A stretch of 64,000 nt of DNA from Pseudonocardiaceae bacterium YIM PH 21723 (GCA_003600225.1 QZFT01000040.1:1-64000); one strand, 5' to 3'; shown: positions 42,370 through 52,093, numbered from the stretch's first letter. The notes: generated from the sequence alone by a model not told the origin. Made by a program: numbers and translations.

Positions 42370-43082
42370 CACGGCCGCCGTGCTACGGCCGCGTAGCTGC
42401 GAACAGGGGCGGGGCCAGTGGGAACCGGGGATTCCGGCCGCCACTGCTGAATCGGTACCACTCCGGGCTCCACCAGGTCGAATCCGGCGAGCAGGCCGGC
42501 GACCTGCTGCGTGGTCCGGGGCACCAGCGGGTGGATGCTCCGGGCATCGTCGCTCCACATCGGGGCGACGTACTCGCTGCCATGCGAGATAACCATGTGA
42601 CTACCAGGTGCAATCGCGTCCCGGTAGGCGGCCAGAGCGCCTCCGAGATCATCGGAATCCGGGATGAAGTGCAACACCGCCACGGCGAATATGGCGAGAG
42701 GCTTGCCCAGGTCGAGCTGTTGCCTGACTTCGGTGTTGGCCAGCAGGCGCTCCGGTTCGCGCAGATCGCCGAGAACCATGGCGACGCGCTCGTTACCGGT
42801 GAACATGGCCTTGCTGTGCACCACCGCCGCGGGGTCGCTGTCCACATAGACGACGCGAGCCTCGGGCTGGTGGTACTGGGCGACCTCGTGAACGGTGCCC
42901 ACAGTGGGAATGCCGGAACCCAGGTCGACGAACTGTCGGATGCCCTGGTTCAGGCAGTACTGAACCGCGCGCCGGGCGAAGTCCCGATGGGTCCTCGCGG
43001 CGTCGGCGTAGTCCATGTCCGCCGCGAACGGAGCATCCGGCGCCATCCGGGGCGTCGGTGCAGCGGTACTGATGCTGTGCAC
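42369..43082 (-). CDS. DUF574-family SAM-dependent methyltransferase
   Basis: GTG 43082 with AAAGGGG upstream gives 237 residues. The Rossmann SAM site is FVDLGSGIPTVGTVHEVAQ followed by VVYVDSDPAAV and VLGDLREPE, typical of the S-adenosylmethionine methyltransferase family abundant in Streptomyces and Pseudonocardiaceae. The N-terminus is shorter than in most members, which carry DYLLGG. It is coupled to the c-di-GMP gene by a TGATG overlap. Substrate is unknown. Confidence 0.85.
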   Translation of the reverse strand: MHSISTAAPTPRMAPDAPFAADMDYADAARTHRDFARRAVQYCLNQGIRQFVDLGSGIPTVGTVHEVAQYHQPEARVVYVDSDPAAVVHSKAMFTGNERVAMVLGDLREPERLLANTEVRQQLDLGKPLAIFAVAVLHFIPDSDDLGGALAAYRDAIAPGSHMVISHGSEYVAPMWSDDARSIHPLVPRTTQQVAGLLAGFDLVEPGVVPIQQWRPESPVPTGPAPVRSYAAVARRP

Positions 43083-43571
43083 GGTCACCCCTTTCGCTAG
43101 CTCCATCGGGTGAACTTGGTCATCGTAGTAAGAATACGCCGAGTAACCAAGCCCCAAGTGACACAACCGGTGCCAGGAATCCCGCCACACTGTTGAACCG
43201 CCCACATGCAGGCCGTTTCATCAGGCAAAACAATCTTCCCCGACTATCGGTGGAAGCCACCTGACACCGTCGTCACCCGGTTGCGCACACGATAGTGGGA
43301 ACCACAAGGGGCGATATCGGGTGCACCGTGGTGCCTACCGCCATCCGGCAGTACCCGATCGGCCGCGCAGCATGGCCACGTAACCCATTCGGCCGGAAGG
43401 CGTTGCGCCACTCGGTCCAATCAAGATCACGGCCAGGTCTCCCACTGTGAAATCCGGCGCTGCTCAGCCCACCTGTCGACGGAAAAAGGCCCAGTTCAAC
43501 GACCTGTCGGGCGATGTTGGGGCAATGTTCACGGCGGGTCATCAGCCGCTGATATGCGAAGCTGTTGCCCT
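43083..43571. other. divergent intergenic region before pyrE
   Basis: About 490 bases without a supported gene. A leftward frame at 43273-43542 lacks protein-like composition. The region should contain promoters for the methyltransferase and for pyrE. Confidence 0.45.
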
Positions 43572-44123
43572 GTGAACAGCGAACAGTCGAAGCACCGCCT
43601 CGCCGAGCTCGTCCGCGAGCTGTCGGTGGTCCACGGCAAGGTCACCCTGTCCTCCGGCAAGGAGGCCGACTACTACGTGGACCTGCGGCGCGCCACGATG
43701 CACCACGAGGCATCGCCCCTGATCGGACGCCTGCTGCGGGAACTGACCGCGGACTGGGACTACGCGGGTGTCGGCGGGCTGACCCTGGGCGCGGACCCGG
43801 TCGCCTACTCGGTGATGTACGCGTCGCTGACCGAGACCGATCCGGTGGACGTGTTCGTGGTCCGCAAGGCGGCCAAGGCGCACGGCATGCAGCGGCAGAT
43901 CGAGGGCTTCGACGTGGTCGGTAAGCGGGTCCTGGTCGTCGAGGACACCACGACCACCGGCGGCAGCCCGCTGACGGCGGTCGACGCCGTCCGCGCCGCG
44001 GGCGGCGAGGTCGTCGGCGTGGCCACGGTCGTGGACCGGGACAGCGGCGCCAAGGAGATCATCGAAGCCAAGGGCGTCCAGTACCGCTCCATCCTCACCA
44101 AGTCCGACCTCGGCCTGGACTGA
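43572..44123 (+). CDS. pyrE: orotate phosphoribosyltransferase PyrE
   Basis: The 183-residue protein has the PRPP loop VLVVEDTTTTGGSPLTAV and the catalytic region FVVRKAAKAHGM, both characteristic of PyrE. It converts orotate and PRPP to OMP in pyrimidine synthesis. GTG 43572 is used. Mycobacteria place pyrE (Rv0382c) near the SpoU and Rv0383c genes, as here. Confidence 0.95.
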   Translation: MNSEQSKHRLAELVRELSVVHGKVTLSSGKEADYYVDLRRATMHHEASPLIGRLLRELTADWDYAGVGGLTLGADPVAYSVMYASLTETDPVDVFVVRKAAKAHGMQRQIEGFDVVGKRVLVVEDTTTTGGSPLTAVDAVRAAGGEVVGVATVVDRDSGAKEIIEAKGVQYRSILTKSDLGLD

Positions 44124-44134
44124 CCCGGCGCGCC

Positions 44135-44190
44135 CTGAATGCAAGCATGGTGGCCTTGCTCGCATCAGACGCGAGCAAGGCCACCATGCT
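44135..44190 (+). repeat. palindrome after pyrE, likely terminator
   Basis: Perfect 20-base arms AGCATGGTGGCCTTGCTCGC (44144-44163) and inverse (44171-44190), preceded by CCTGAATG. It is related to the hairpin at 40537-40561. Confidence 0.85.
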
Positions 44191-44266
44191 CACCTACGTT
44201 CAAGTCGATCTATAACGGTTTGGTCACGTTGCGATACCGCCGAATGGTTGATCAGTTGGCCGTTAC

Positions 44267-44953
44267 ATGGTGGTGTCCGGACCTAACTGGGTGTTAGCGG
44301 CGCTGGGAGCGTTGGTGCTCCCCGCCGTGGTGCTGCAGCTGCTGTGGGCCAACGCCCGCGAGGATTTCCAGCGCCGCACGTGTGGCCTGCGCAAACTGGC
44401 GCGCCGAACCGGGTGGGAGCTGCTGCGTCGCGGGCGCAGCAAGCTGATCGACCGCATCCGGCCGCTGGACATGCTGCTCGGCACGGAACGGGTGATCGGC
44501 CCCGGTCTGCTCGGCAAGCTGTCCGGCGTCCCCATGCACGCCGCCGAGGTGATCAACCACGACGGCAGGCAGCAGGCGTTCACCATCGTCACCGTGCCCC
44601 GGCCGGTCCCCGGCCCGGATGTGGCGATCGTGCCCAGGGACGCCGACTGGTCCGTCGAGGGCAACACCGTCTCGATCGACAACGGCTCGTTCGACAAGCT
44701 GTTCGCCACCTGCAGCCGGGAGCCGGACTACGCCCGTGCGGTGCTGCGCCGGCCGATCACCACGGCACTGAGCGCGGACCCGCGGATCCGAGGCGCGATA
44801 CTTCTCTTCGATGAACGTGATGTGGTCGCGGTGGTCCGCGGCAGACTGGATGCCGATCGGGTGGTCGAACTGGCCGACCTGCTCACCGCCCTGCGCCGGG
44901 CCGTGCCCTGGCGGATCATGGATACCTCCACGGAGCTGCGCCCGACGGGATAG
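44267..44953 (+). CDS. membrane-anchored hypothetical protein (possibly Rv0383c type)
   Basis: The 228-residue protein has one N-terminal membrane helix (about 6-28, LAALGALVLPAVVLQLLWA) and then a basic, soluble domain ending LRPTG. It lies 3 bases before the SpoU gene, so it is co-transcribed. By position it corresponds to Rv0383c of mycobacteria. That is an inference from synteny, and no domain was recognised. Confidence 0.75.
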   Translation: MVVSGPNWVLAALGALVLPAVVLQLLWANAREDFQRRTCGLRKLARRTGWELLRRGRSKLIDRIRPLDMLLGTERVIGPGLLGKLSGVPMHAAEVINHDGRQQAFTIVTVPRPVPGPDVAIVPRDADWSVEGNTVSIDNGSFDKLFATCSREPDYARAVLRRPITTALSADPRIRGAILLFDERDVVAVVRGRLDADRVVELADLLTALRRAVPWRIMDTSTELRPTG

Positions 44954-44955
44954 CG

Positions 44956-45603
44956 ATGTCTGAGCCCGGCCCCACCGAGTGGACGACCGAACCGGTGGGG
45001 GTCGGCCCCTGGGAGGGCGAGTGGCCCACCGACGAGCGGTACGACCCGGAGCTGCTGGCCGACGGCGACCGGCGCAACGTGGTGGATCACTACCGCTACT
45101 GGCGCCGGGAGGCGGTGGTCGAGCATCTGGACACCCGCAGGCACGAGTTCCACGTGGCCATCGAGAACTTCCAGCATGACCACAACATCGGCACCGTGGT
45201 GCGCACCGCGAACGCCTTCGCCGCCGAGGCCGTGCACATCGTCGGCCGCAAGCGGTGGAACCGGCGTGGCGCCATGGTCACCGACCGGTACCAGCACGTG
45301 CTGCACCATCCGGATGTCGATGATCTGCTCGCCTACGCCACCGAGCACGACCTGAGCCTGGTCGCGGTGGACAACACCCCCGGTTCGGTGCCCATCGAGA
45401 CCGCGAGCCTGCCCCGGCGCAGCCTGCTGGTGTTCGGCCAGGAGGGTCCCGGCCTGTCCGAACCGGCCAGGCAGGCGGCGGCGATCACCGTGTCCATCGC
45501 CCAGTTCGGCTCCACCCGCTCGATCAACGCGGGAGTGGCGGCGGGCATCGTCATGCACGCGTGGGTCCGGGAACACGCCGACCTTGGTTCAGCCTGGAAG
45601 TGA
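44956..45603 (+). CDS. SpoU/TrmH-family RNA 2'-O-methyltransferase
   Basis: The 215-residue SPOUT enzyme shows motif 1 (ENFQHDHNIGTVVRTANAF), motif 2 (LLVFGQEGPGLSE) and motif 3 (STRSINAGVAAGI) of the knotted AdoMet site. It methylates tRNA or rRNA ribose; the target is unknown. It corresponds to Rv0380c. Confidence 0.92.
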   Translation: MSEPGPTEWTTEPVGVGPWEGEWPTDERYDPELLADGDRRNVVDHYRYWRREAVVEHLDTRRHEFHVAIENFQHDHNIGTVVRTANAFAAEAVHIVGRKRWNRRGAMVTDRYQHVLHHPDVDDLLAYATEHDLSLVAVDNTPGSVPIETASLPRRSLLVFGQEGPGLSEPARQAAAITVSIAQFGSTRSINAGVAAGIVMHAWVREHADLGSAWK

Positions 45604-45624
45604 ATTCTCAGTCAGTATGGGGAC

Positions 45625-46743
45625 ATGACTAGTGCGGGTCGGTTGTGGTCGGCAAGAGCCGCTGTCGCTGAGCGGGCGGTGCGCAGCAGGCACATGCGGT
45701 CGGTGTGGGGCGTGCCGTTCACCGCACTGGGCATGAGCACCTGGCCCGCTAGTCTGGGTCAGCGGCTGCACCGCTCGTTCAACTACTGGTGGCAGGCGCA
45801 CCTGCTGGACTGTCTGGTGGACGCGGAACTGCGTGCCCCGCAACTGGGCAGGCGCGCGACGATCGGCGCGGTGGTGCGCGGTATCCGGATGCGGAACCTG
45901 CGCTGGACCAACCGTTACTACGACGACATGGCCTGGCTCGGACTGGCTCTGCAACGAGCGGGCAAGGTGACCAGATCCCCGCAACGGCGCGGCATCGAGG
46001 TGCTGGCGGAACAGTTGCGGCAGGCCTGGACTCCCGACGGCGGCGGCGGAATCTGGTGGCGCCGTAAGGACAACTTCAAGAACGTGCCCGCCACCGGCCC
46101 GGCGGCCATCCTGCTGGCCCGGCTCGCCGCCGAAGGCCACGAATGGTCCGATGTGGACCTGGCGAAGTCCCTTGTGGACTGGATGGACGAGTACCTGGTG
46201 GATCCGGAGACCGGCCTGCTCTGGGACGGCCTGCGGGTGGGCGCTGACGGCGCCATCACCTCGGTGGAGAAGGCGACCTACACCTACTGCCAGGGCGTCT
46301 ACATCGGCGCCTGCGCGGAGCTGTCGACCATCACCGACGAGCCGATCTGGGCGGAGCGGGCGAGCCGGACGATCCAGGCGGTCGCGGACCATCTGATGGT
46401 GAACGGGGCCCTGCGCAGCCACGGGGGCGGCGACGGCGGCCTCTTCGCCGGCATCCTGGCCCGCTACCTGGCCCTGGCCGCGGTGGAACTCGGCGACGAC
46501 ACGGCACGCAAACTGGTCATCGACTCGGCCGAGGCCGCGTGGACGAACCGGGTGATCACCACCAGCGGCCCGCTGTTCTCCGCGGAGTGGACCGAGCCCG
46601 CGACGCTGCCCAGGCCGGCGGACACCTACAGCCTCTCCAAGGGTTCGGGGCACGACTCGGAGGTCCCGGAGGCCGACCTCTCGGTTCAGCTCTCCGCCTG
46701 GATGCTCCTGGAGGCCGCAGCGCTGGTGGAGCGGACGCCCTAG
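45625..46743 (+). CDS. GH76-family alpha-1,6-mannanase-like protein
   Basis: The 372-residue alpha/alpha-barrel protein has the catalytic Asp pair in RYYDDMAWLGLAL (Asp100, Asp101), typical of GH76 endo-alpha-1,6-mannanases. There is no signal peptide, as in Rv0365c, so it may act in the cytosol or be exported otherwise. Its TAG stop shares CTAG with the opposing gene. Confidence 0.9.
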   Translation: MTSAGRLWSARAAVAERAVRSRHMRSVWGVPFTALGMSTWPASLGQRLHRSFNYWWQAHLLDCLVDAELRAPQLGRRATIGAVVRGIRMRNLRWTNRYYDDMAWLGLALQRAGKVTRSPQRRGIEVLAEQLRQAWTPDGGGGIWWRRKDNFKNVPATGPAAILLARLAAEGHEWSDVDLAKSLVDWMDEYLVDPETGLLWDGLRVGADGAITSVEKATYTYCQGVYIGACAELSTITDEPIWAERASRTIQAVADHLMVNGALRSHGGGDGGLFAGILARYLALAAVELGDDTARKLVIDSAEAAWTNRVITTSGPLFSAEWTEPATLPRPADTYSLSKGSGHDSEVPEADLSVQLSAWMLLEAAALVERTP

Positions 46744-47480
46744 CCCAGCCAGCGCAGGAGGGTCGTGGTGTCCTGGGTGAGGGACTCCTCGGAGTCGTCC
46801 AGCAGGTAGGCGAGCATGGCGAAGCGATCGTGCCCGTCGGCGGCCAGCTGAGCCAGCAGCACGGGCCACAGATCAGCGCGATGGGCCAGCGAGCGGCGGT
46901 CACGGAACCCGGCGAAGCCCAGCGAGTACACCTGGATGCCGCGGAGCGCGGGCAGCAGCATGCGCAGATCCCATTGGCACGGCGCCAGTTCCGGCAGCGG
47001 CGGCGCCTGCCAGTAGGGGATCAGGTTCGGATGGTCCACCTCGGCCAGTAGCCGCAGCGTCGAGCCCGCCGAGTCGGCGAGCGTCCCCGGCTGGAACTCC
47101 ACCGCGACCGCCAGGTCGTACTCGGCGGCCTGGACCGCGCAGCGGTGCAACGCGTCGATCGCCTGCCAGCGCTCGGTGAGCCCGGCGGTCTCGCTGGACT
47201 GGTCACCGGCCAGCACCCGGACGGTCGGCGCGCCCAGGGCGGCCGCGGTCTCCAGGAGCTCATCGGTCAGCAACGGGCACCCGGTGGCGTAGGACTCGAG
47301 CTGCAGGCCGGCATTGGCGCACCACACGCCGATCCGGGAGGCGTCGGACAGTTGCCCGGCGGCCAGATGTGGGTCGGCGGACACGGTCAGCGCGCGCAAC
47401 CCTGCACGGCCGGCGAGCTCGATGATGGTCTGCACGGGCAGCTGCCGGAGAGCGCCGGTGACCACCCCGGGGATGAGCAC
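46740..47480 (-). CDS. sugar phosphate isomerase/epimerase-like TIM barrel
   Basis: GTG 47480 gives 246 residues with the AP_endonuc_2-type barrel (IIELAGRAGLRALTVSADPH, VRVLAGDQSS, VAVEFQPGTLADS, DLRMLLPALRGIQVYSLG). Metal-ligand positions are only partly recognisable, so activity is uncertain. It converges with GH76, overlapping by 4 bases. Confidence 0.8.
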   Translation of the reverse strand: MLIPGVVTGALRQLPVQTIIELAGRAGLRALTVSADPHLAAGQLSDASRIGVWCANAGLQLESYATGCPLLTDELLETAAALGAPTVRVLAGDQSSETAGLTERWQAIDALHRCAVQAAEYDLAVAVEFQPGTLADSAGSTLRLLAEVDHPNLIPYWQAPPLPELAPCQWDLRMLLPALRGIQVYSLGFAGFRDRRSLAHRADLWPVLLAQLAADGHDRFAMLAYLLDDSEESLTQDTTTLLRWLG

Positions 47481-47520
47481 ACCGAAAGGGTGACACTTCG
47501 CCGAGCCAGCGGAAAGAACT

Positions 47521-49212
47521 TCACCTGCTCCCGGAAGCAAAATCCGGATGACTCATGGGTGGGCGGAAGAACTGGCGGCTCTCCTCGGCCACGGCCCAGC
47601 CCCTGGGCAGGGACTCGATCGGTTCCTCGCCGGTCAGTACGCAGTCGCTGAACTCGGCCTGCACATGCTCGGGCATTTCGAAGGTGTCCGCGAAGCGGGC
47701 TTTGATAAACCTGAAGGGCCGGTCACTGGTCACGCCGATCATCACCAGACCCTCGATGAACCGGGAGTCTTTGAACCGTGCGCCACAACGGAATTGCGAG
47801 GCGCTCACCAGCAGCCCGGAGAAGACCGAATCCAGCACATAGACCTCGCCGTGAAACGCGCAGTCTTCCAGATGCTGGAATTCATTGAAGTCCGTCGCAA
47901 AGATCTTGATCATGCCGCTGAAGACGACCTCCTCGAAGAACACCGAGTCGCCGAACTCGCAGTCGTGGATGTTGATCGACCGTTGGAAGTGAGCAGCGCG
48001 GAAGCTCGCGCCAGCCCGGAACACGGACTGCTGCAGCCGGGCGGTCTCGACCCACTGGGTGGTGTCGAAGTCGACCTCCGAGTCGAAGGTGACCCCATCG
48101 ATGAGTACCTGACCATTGAAGTGCGCCTCGGTGAAATCGCAGGCCCGGTGAAACCGGCAATCCAGCAGGGTGAACTCGCCGTGGAAACGCGCCCAGGCGA
48201 AGTCGGCCGATTTGCTGAAAGTGACGCTCGCACAACGGAAGTCTCCATCGACGTTCGCCCGGCTGATGTCGAATTTACCGACGAACTGCACCCGATCCAG
48301 CCAGAGGTTGCCCTCGAATCGCATTCTGCTGAAATCCGTGTCGCCGTGGAAGACCGTGCGCACCAGGACGAGATCGGCCAGTCGGCAACCGGCGAAATCG
48401 GCCTCCACCAGGACCGCGTCGGTGAGGTCAAGGCTGATCCCCTGCCAGAATCCCGGGGCCTCGGGCCGCAGATTGGTGGTCAGGATCCGTTGTGCGGCCA
48501 GTCGGACCTGCAGCTCTTCCATCGCCGCCGTGTCAGTCGAACCGTCGATCCGCCTGCTGTCCTGCCGGACATGCGCGGGTGGGTCGAACGGACAGCGCAG
48601 GTAGCCGCAGATCAGGTTGGCGATCGTCTGCTGGTACTGCGGGCTGTTCTGCGCCAGCCGTTCCAGGGCGAACATGGCGGCCATCCGCACCGGGGCCTTG
48701 TCGCTGCTCAGCTGGGTGGCGGTCGCCGAGTACAGATCGGTGAACCGGCGCTCCCCGGCATCATGCTCCGCGTGCTCCTGGCTGCGTTCCCCGAGCCACT
48801 GCTTCCGGGTCGCCAGCAGCAGCGCCATCGCGCCGCCGGTTCCGGCGCCCACCGACAACGCGGTGCGGATGGCGTCGATCCGCGCGGCCGCACGGTCACC
48901 GGTGGAGTTGTTCGCCTCGCGCAGCAGCAACACGATGGACAGCCAGGTGGCGACCACCACGGCACCGACGGCCAGCAGCACGACTTTCAGGCTGATCGGG
49001 GCGATGGGCCGCCGTGTCGCGACAGGTCGCCTGGCACTGATCAGCACCACCACCAGGACCAGCAAGCCACCTGCGACGATCGCCGCACTCAGCAGATCGA
49101 TGCGCCGGACCAAGTCCCAGTACCGCTGGCCGAGGGTGCCCAGCAGGGCGATGATCCCCAGACCCGCGAGCAATCCGAACCGCTGCCATAACCACTGACG
49201 CCGTTCGGTCAT
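47521..49212 (-). CDS. membrane protein with pentapeptide repeats
   Basis: The 563-residue protein has three or four N-terminal membrane helices (about 10-28, 40-60, 74-96 and possibly 118-136), a helical linker, and about 45 pentapeptide-type repeats (ADFAGC, TDFSRMRFEG, ADFAWARFHG) forming a right-handed beta-helix (about 275-520). Such proteins can act as membrane sensors or scaffolds. ATG 49212 overlaps the DedA stop in ATGA, so it may work with that DedA protein. Confidence 0.85.
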   Translation of the reverse strand: MTERRQWLWQRFGLLAGLGIIALLGTLGQRYWDLVRRIDLLSAAIVAGGLLVLVVVLISARRPVATRRPIAPISLKVVLLAVGAVVVATWLSIVLLLREANNSTGDRAAARIDAIRTALSVGAGTGGAMALLLATRKQWLGERSQEHAEHDAGERRFTDLYSATATQLSSDKAPVRMAAMFALERLAQNSPQYQQTIANLICGYLRCPFDPPAHVRQDSRRIDGSTDTAAMEELQVRLAAQRILTTNLRPEAPGFWQGISLDLTDAVLVEADFAGCRLADLVLVRTVFHGDTDFSRMRFEGNLWLDRVQFVGKFDISRANVDGDFRCASVTFSKSADFAWARFHGEFTLLDCRFHRACDFTEAHFNGQVLIDGVTFDSEVDFDTTQWVETARLQQSVFRAGASFRAAHFQRSINIHDCEFGDSVFFEEVVFSGMIKIFATDFNEFQHLEDCAFHGEVYVLDSVFSGLLVSASQFRCGARFKDSRFIEGLVMIGVTSDRPFRFIKARFADTFEMPEHVQAEFSDCVLTGEEPIESLPRGWAVAEESRQFFRPPMSHPDFASGSR

Positions 49213-49868
49213 GCAGCGTCGTGATCCTCGTCGACCGGGCGGCGCATGTCCTGGCGGTAGCGGTAGAGGCCGTACCCGGTGCCCACCGCGACGAACGCCA
49301 CGAACCCGGCGATCGCGATGTGCGTGAGCCAGCGGTACCGCTCCAGCAGACCGGCGCCGTAGAAGCCGCCGAGCAGCAGCACCGGGCCCCAGGTGAGCGC
49401 GCCGACCGTGCTGGCGACCGAGTAGCGGCGCTGGTCCATCTTCACCGCGCCCGCGATGATCGGGGCCAGCGTGCGGACCCAGGCGATCCACCGCGCGGCG
49501 GCGATCGCCCAGAAGCCGTAGCGGTCCAGGAAGCCCTTGGCCCGGTCCATGTTCTGCCGGTTCAGCATCGTGCCGCCCTGCCGGATGAGCAGCTTGTACC
49601 CGGACTTCCGGCCGATGTAGTAGCCGAACTCATTACCGCCGACCGCGGCGACGACGGAGCCGATCGCCAGCCCCCAGGCGTGGTACGAGTGATCCTGCTG
49701 CGCCAGCACGATCCCCGCGGTGAGCAGCAGCGAGTCGCCGGGCAGGAACAGGCCCACGATCAAGCCGCACTCCACGAAGATGAAGCCCAGCACGATCACC
49801 CAGACCATCCAGGGTCCGGCTGTCTCCAACGGCCCGAAGGCCATGGGTGTGGTCAACACACCGCGCAC
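49209..49868 (-). CDS. DedA-family membrane protein (first copy)
   Basis: The 219-residue protein has the DedA pattern: FVECGLIVGLFLPGDSLLLTAG, GYYIGRKSG, and RWIAWVRTLAPIIAG with the paired Arg. DedA proteins are polytopic and linked to lipid flipping and membrane homeostasis. The GTG at 49868 is used. It is coupled to the pentapeptide protein. Confidence 0.92.
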   Translation of the reverse strand: MRGVLTTPMAFGPLETAGPWMVWVIVLGFIFVECGLIVGLFLPGDSLLLTAGIVLAQQDHSYHAWGLAIGSVVAAVGGNEFGYYIGRKSGYKLLIRQGGTMLNRQNMDRAKGFLDRYGFWAIAAARWIAWVRTLAPIIAGAVKMDQRRYSVASTVGALTWGPVLLLGGFYGAGLLERYRWLTHIAIAGFVAFVAVGTGYGLYRYRQDMRRPVDEDHDAA

Positions 49869-49944
49869 TGTAGACGTACTTCACTCTTTTCACTGGCGTT
49901 TCACCTGTAGTGCGAGTTACGGATAGGCGTCTACCGTGCGTTAT

Positions 49945-51333
49945 ATGGCCCATAACTTGGTGGAGCGGCTCACCCATGAGCTGGGCGCCTCAGGCGTACT
50001 CACTGACCCGGATGTGACTGCGGGCTACAGCCGGGACATGATGCCGTTGGCGCAGGTAGGACGCCCGCTGGCGGTGGTACTCCCGGAATCGGCCGAGCAG
50101 ATTCAGGCCATCGTGCGACTGTGCGCCGAGGCGGGTGTGCCGATCGTGCCTCGGGGCGCGGGCAGTGGCCTGACCGGCGCCGCGAACGCCATCGACGGCT
50201 GTGTGGTGCTCGTTACCACCAAGCTGAACCGCATCCTGGAGATCGATACCGGCAACCGGCTCGCGGTCGTCGAGCCGGGCGTGGTGAACCTGGACCTGCG
50301 CACCGCGGTGGAGAAGGAAGGCCTGTTCTACGCCCCGGATCCGTCCAGCTACGACTGGTGCACGATCGGCGGGAACCTGTCCACCAACGCCGGCGGCCTG
50401 TGTTGCGTGAAGTACGGCGTGACCACCGACGCGGTGCTCGGCCTGGACGTCGTGCTGGCCGACGGCGAGCTGCTGCGCACCGGTCGCCGCACGGTGAAGG
50501 GCGTGGCCGGTTACGACCTGACGAAGCTGTTCATCGGCAGCGAGGGCACTCTGGGAGTGATCACCAAGGCCACCGTGGCGCTGCGCCCGCTGCCACAGGC
50601 CCCGTGCACGCTGGTGGCCGCCTTCGATGACCTGTCGTCTGCGGGTGACGCGGTGTCCGCCGTGGTGCGGGAGGGCCTGGTCCCCTCGCTGATGGAGATC
50701 ATGGACCACACCTCCATCGAGGCCGCGGAACGCTATCTGCGGACCGAGCTGGGCGCGGGCACCGGCAGCGCCGCGCTGCTGCTGTGTCAGTCGGACGCCG
50801 GCGGCGAGGCGGCCCGGCAGGAGATCGCCAAGCTGGAGCAGATCTGCACGACGGCCGGGGCTTCGCTGGTGCACTCCACCACCGACCTGGCCGAGGGGCA
50901 GATGCTGCTGCAGGCCCGCCGGGTGGTGCTCACCGCGCTGGAGCTCTACGGCACCTGGCTGACCGACGACGTCGGAGTGCCGCGGACCCGGATCACCGAG
51001 CTGATGACCGCCTGCCAGCGGATCGGCGAGGAGGTCGGGCTGCGGGTCGCCGTGCTGGGTCACGCGGGCGACGGCAACATGCACCCGACGATCGTCTACA
51101 ACGCCGCCGATGAGGACGAGTTCGCCAGGGCGCGCAAGGCGTTCAACGAGATCCTGCGGGTCGGCCTGGAACTCGGCGGCACGGTCACCGGGGAGCACGG
51201 CGTCGGCAAGATCAAGCAGGACTGGCTGGCGACCGAGATCGGGCCCATCGGCATCCGCACGCACCGCGCCATCAAGGCGGCCCTCGACCCGGGGAACCTG
51301 TTCAACCCGGGCTCCATGTTCTCCATGGACTGA
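49945..51333 (+). CDS. GlcD-type FAD-linked oxidoreductase
   Basis: The 462-residue protein has an FAD_binding_4 domain (PRGAGSGLTGAANA, SYDWCTIGGNLSTNAGG, GSEGTLGVITKATV) and a C-terminal FAD-oxidase domain (HAGDGNMHPTIVY, VTGEHGVGKIK), as in D-lactate or glycolate dehydrogenases. The substrate is a 2-hydroxy acid by family, not proven. ATG 49945; GTG 49936 is possible. Confidence 0.93.
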   Translation: MAHNLVERLTHELGASGVLTDPDVTAGYSRDMMPLAQVGRPLAVVLPESAEQIQAIVRLCAEAGVPIVPRGAGSGLTGAANAIDGCVVLVTTKLNRILEIDTGNRLAVVEPGVVNLDLRTAVEKEGLFYAPDPSSYDWCTIGGNLSTNAGGLCCVKYGVTTDAVLGLDVVLADGELLRTGRRTVKGVAGYDLTKLFIGSEGTLGVITKATVALRPLPQAPCTLVAAFDDLSSAGDAVSAVVREGLVPSLMEIMDHTSIEAAERYLRTELGAGTGSAALLLCQSDAGGEAARQEIAKLEQICTTAGASLVHSTTDLAEGQMLLQARRVVLTALELYGTWLTDDVGVPRTRITELMTACQRIGEEVGLRVAVLGHAGDGNMHPTIVYNAADEDEFARARKAFNEILRVGLELGGTVTGEHGVGKIKQDWLATEIGPIGIRTHRAIKAALDPGNLFNPGSMFSMD

Positions 51334-51342
51334 CTTTTGGTC

Positions 51343-51397
51343 CCGAAGTTGACGAGGTTCGGGGCTCGTTCCTCGCCGCGAACCTCGTCAACTTCGG
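51343..51397. repeat. palindromic repeat between the oxidase and DedA genes
   Basis: Nineteen-base arms (51343-51361, 51379-51397) and the loop GCTCGTTCCTCGCCG match 20240-20294. The base change T to G in GACGAGG is compensated in the other arm, so pairing is preserved. Confidence 0.88.
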
Positions 51398-51408
51398 AGC
51401 CTGGTCGA

Positions 51409-52071
51409 TCAGGCGGACTGGGCGGCCTTCTTCTCGCGCCGGGCCTTGAGCACCTCGAACACGATGGGCACCACGCTGATCAGCACGATCAGGATCAGCA
51501 TCATCTCGATGTTCTTCTTGATGAACTCGATGTTGCCCAGGTAGAAGCCGAGCAGCAGCAGCCCGGCGGCCCAGACGATGCCGCCGACCACCGAGTAGGA
51601 GAAGTACTTCTTCTGGTCCATCCGGCCGACGCCGGCGAACGCGGTGATGAAGGTGCGCACGATCGGCACGAACCTGGCGAGGAAGATCGCCCGGGGGCCG
51701 TACTTCTCGAAGAACTCGTGCGTCTTGTCCACGTACTCCTTCTTGAAGATCTTGGAGTCGGGCTTGTTGAACAACGCGGGTCCGGCCGAGCGGCCGATGT
51801 AGTAGCCGCAGACGTTGCCCACGATCGCGCACAGGGTGACGAGCACCGCGACCAGCCAGATCGGCTGCTTGATGGCGCCGGTGGCCACGGACAGGCCCGC
51901 GATGAACAGCAGCGAGTCGCCGGGCAGGAAGAAGCCGAGCAGCAGACCGCACTCGGCGAAGATGATCACGCAGAGGCCGATCAAGGCGAACGGGCCCAGC
52001 TGGTCGATGATGTATAGCGGGTCCAGCCAATGAAGGATGCTGGCCTGCACGGTGATGGCCTGAGGGGTCAC
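51409..52071 (-). CDS. DedA-family membrane protein (second copy)
   Basis: The 220-residue protein carries FAECGLLLGFFLPGDSLLFIAG, GYYIGRSAG and ARFVPIVRTFITAFAG, the DedA core, and ends in a Lys/Arg-rich tail. It is only moderately similar to the copy at 49209-49868. GTG 52071 is used. The two flank the oxidase gene. Confidence 0.92.
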   Translation of the reverse strand: MTPQAITVQASILHWLDPLYIIDQLGPFALIGLCVIIFAECGLLLGFFLPGDSLLFIAGLSVATGAIKQPIWLVAVLVTLCAIVGNVCGYYIGRSAGPALFNKPDSKIFKKEYVDKTHEFFEKYGPRAIFLARFVPIVRTFITAFAGVGRMDQKKYFSYSVVGGIVWAAGLLLLGFYLGNIEFIKKNIEMMLILIVLISVVPIVFEVLKARREKKAAQSA

Positions 52072-52093
52072 GGCATCAACGGTACAGGCGTGG

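Noticed and set aside
43273..43542. Leftward 89-residue frame before pyrE
   Set aside because: No ribosome-binding site, no domain and unusual composition. It lies in a divergent promoter region.
47548..49191. Long plus-strand frame opposite the pentapeptide gene
   Set aside because: It mirrors codon bias of the minus-strand gene. No domain, and no ribosome-binding site.
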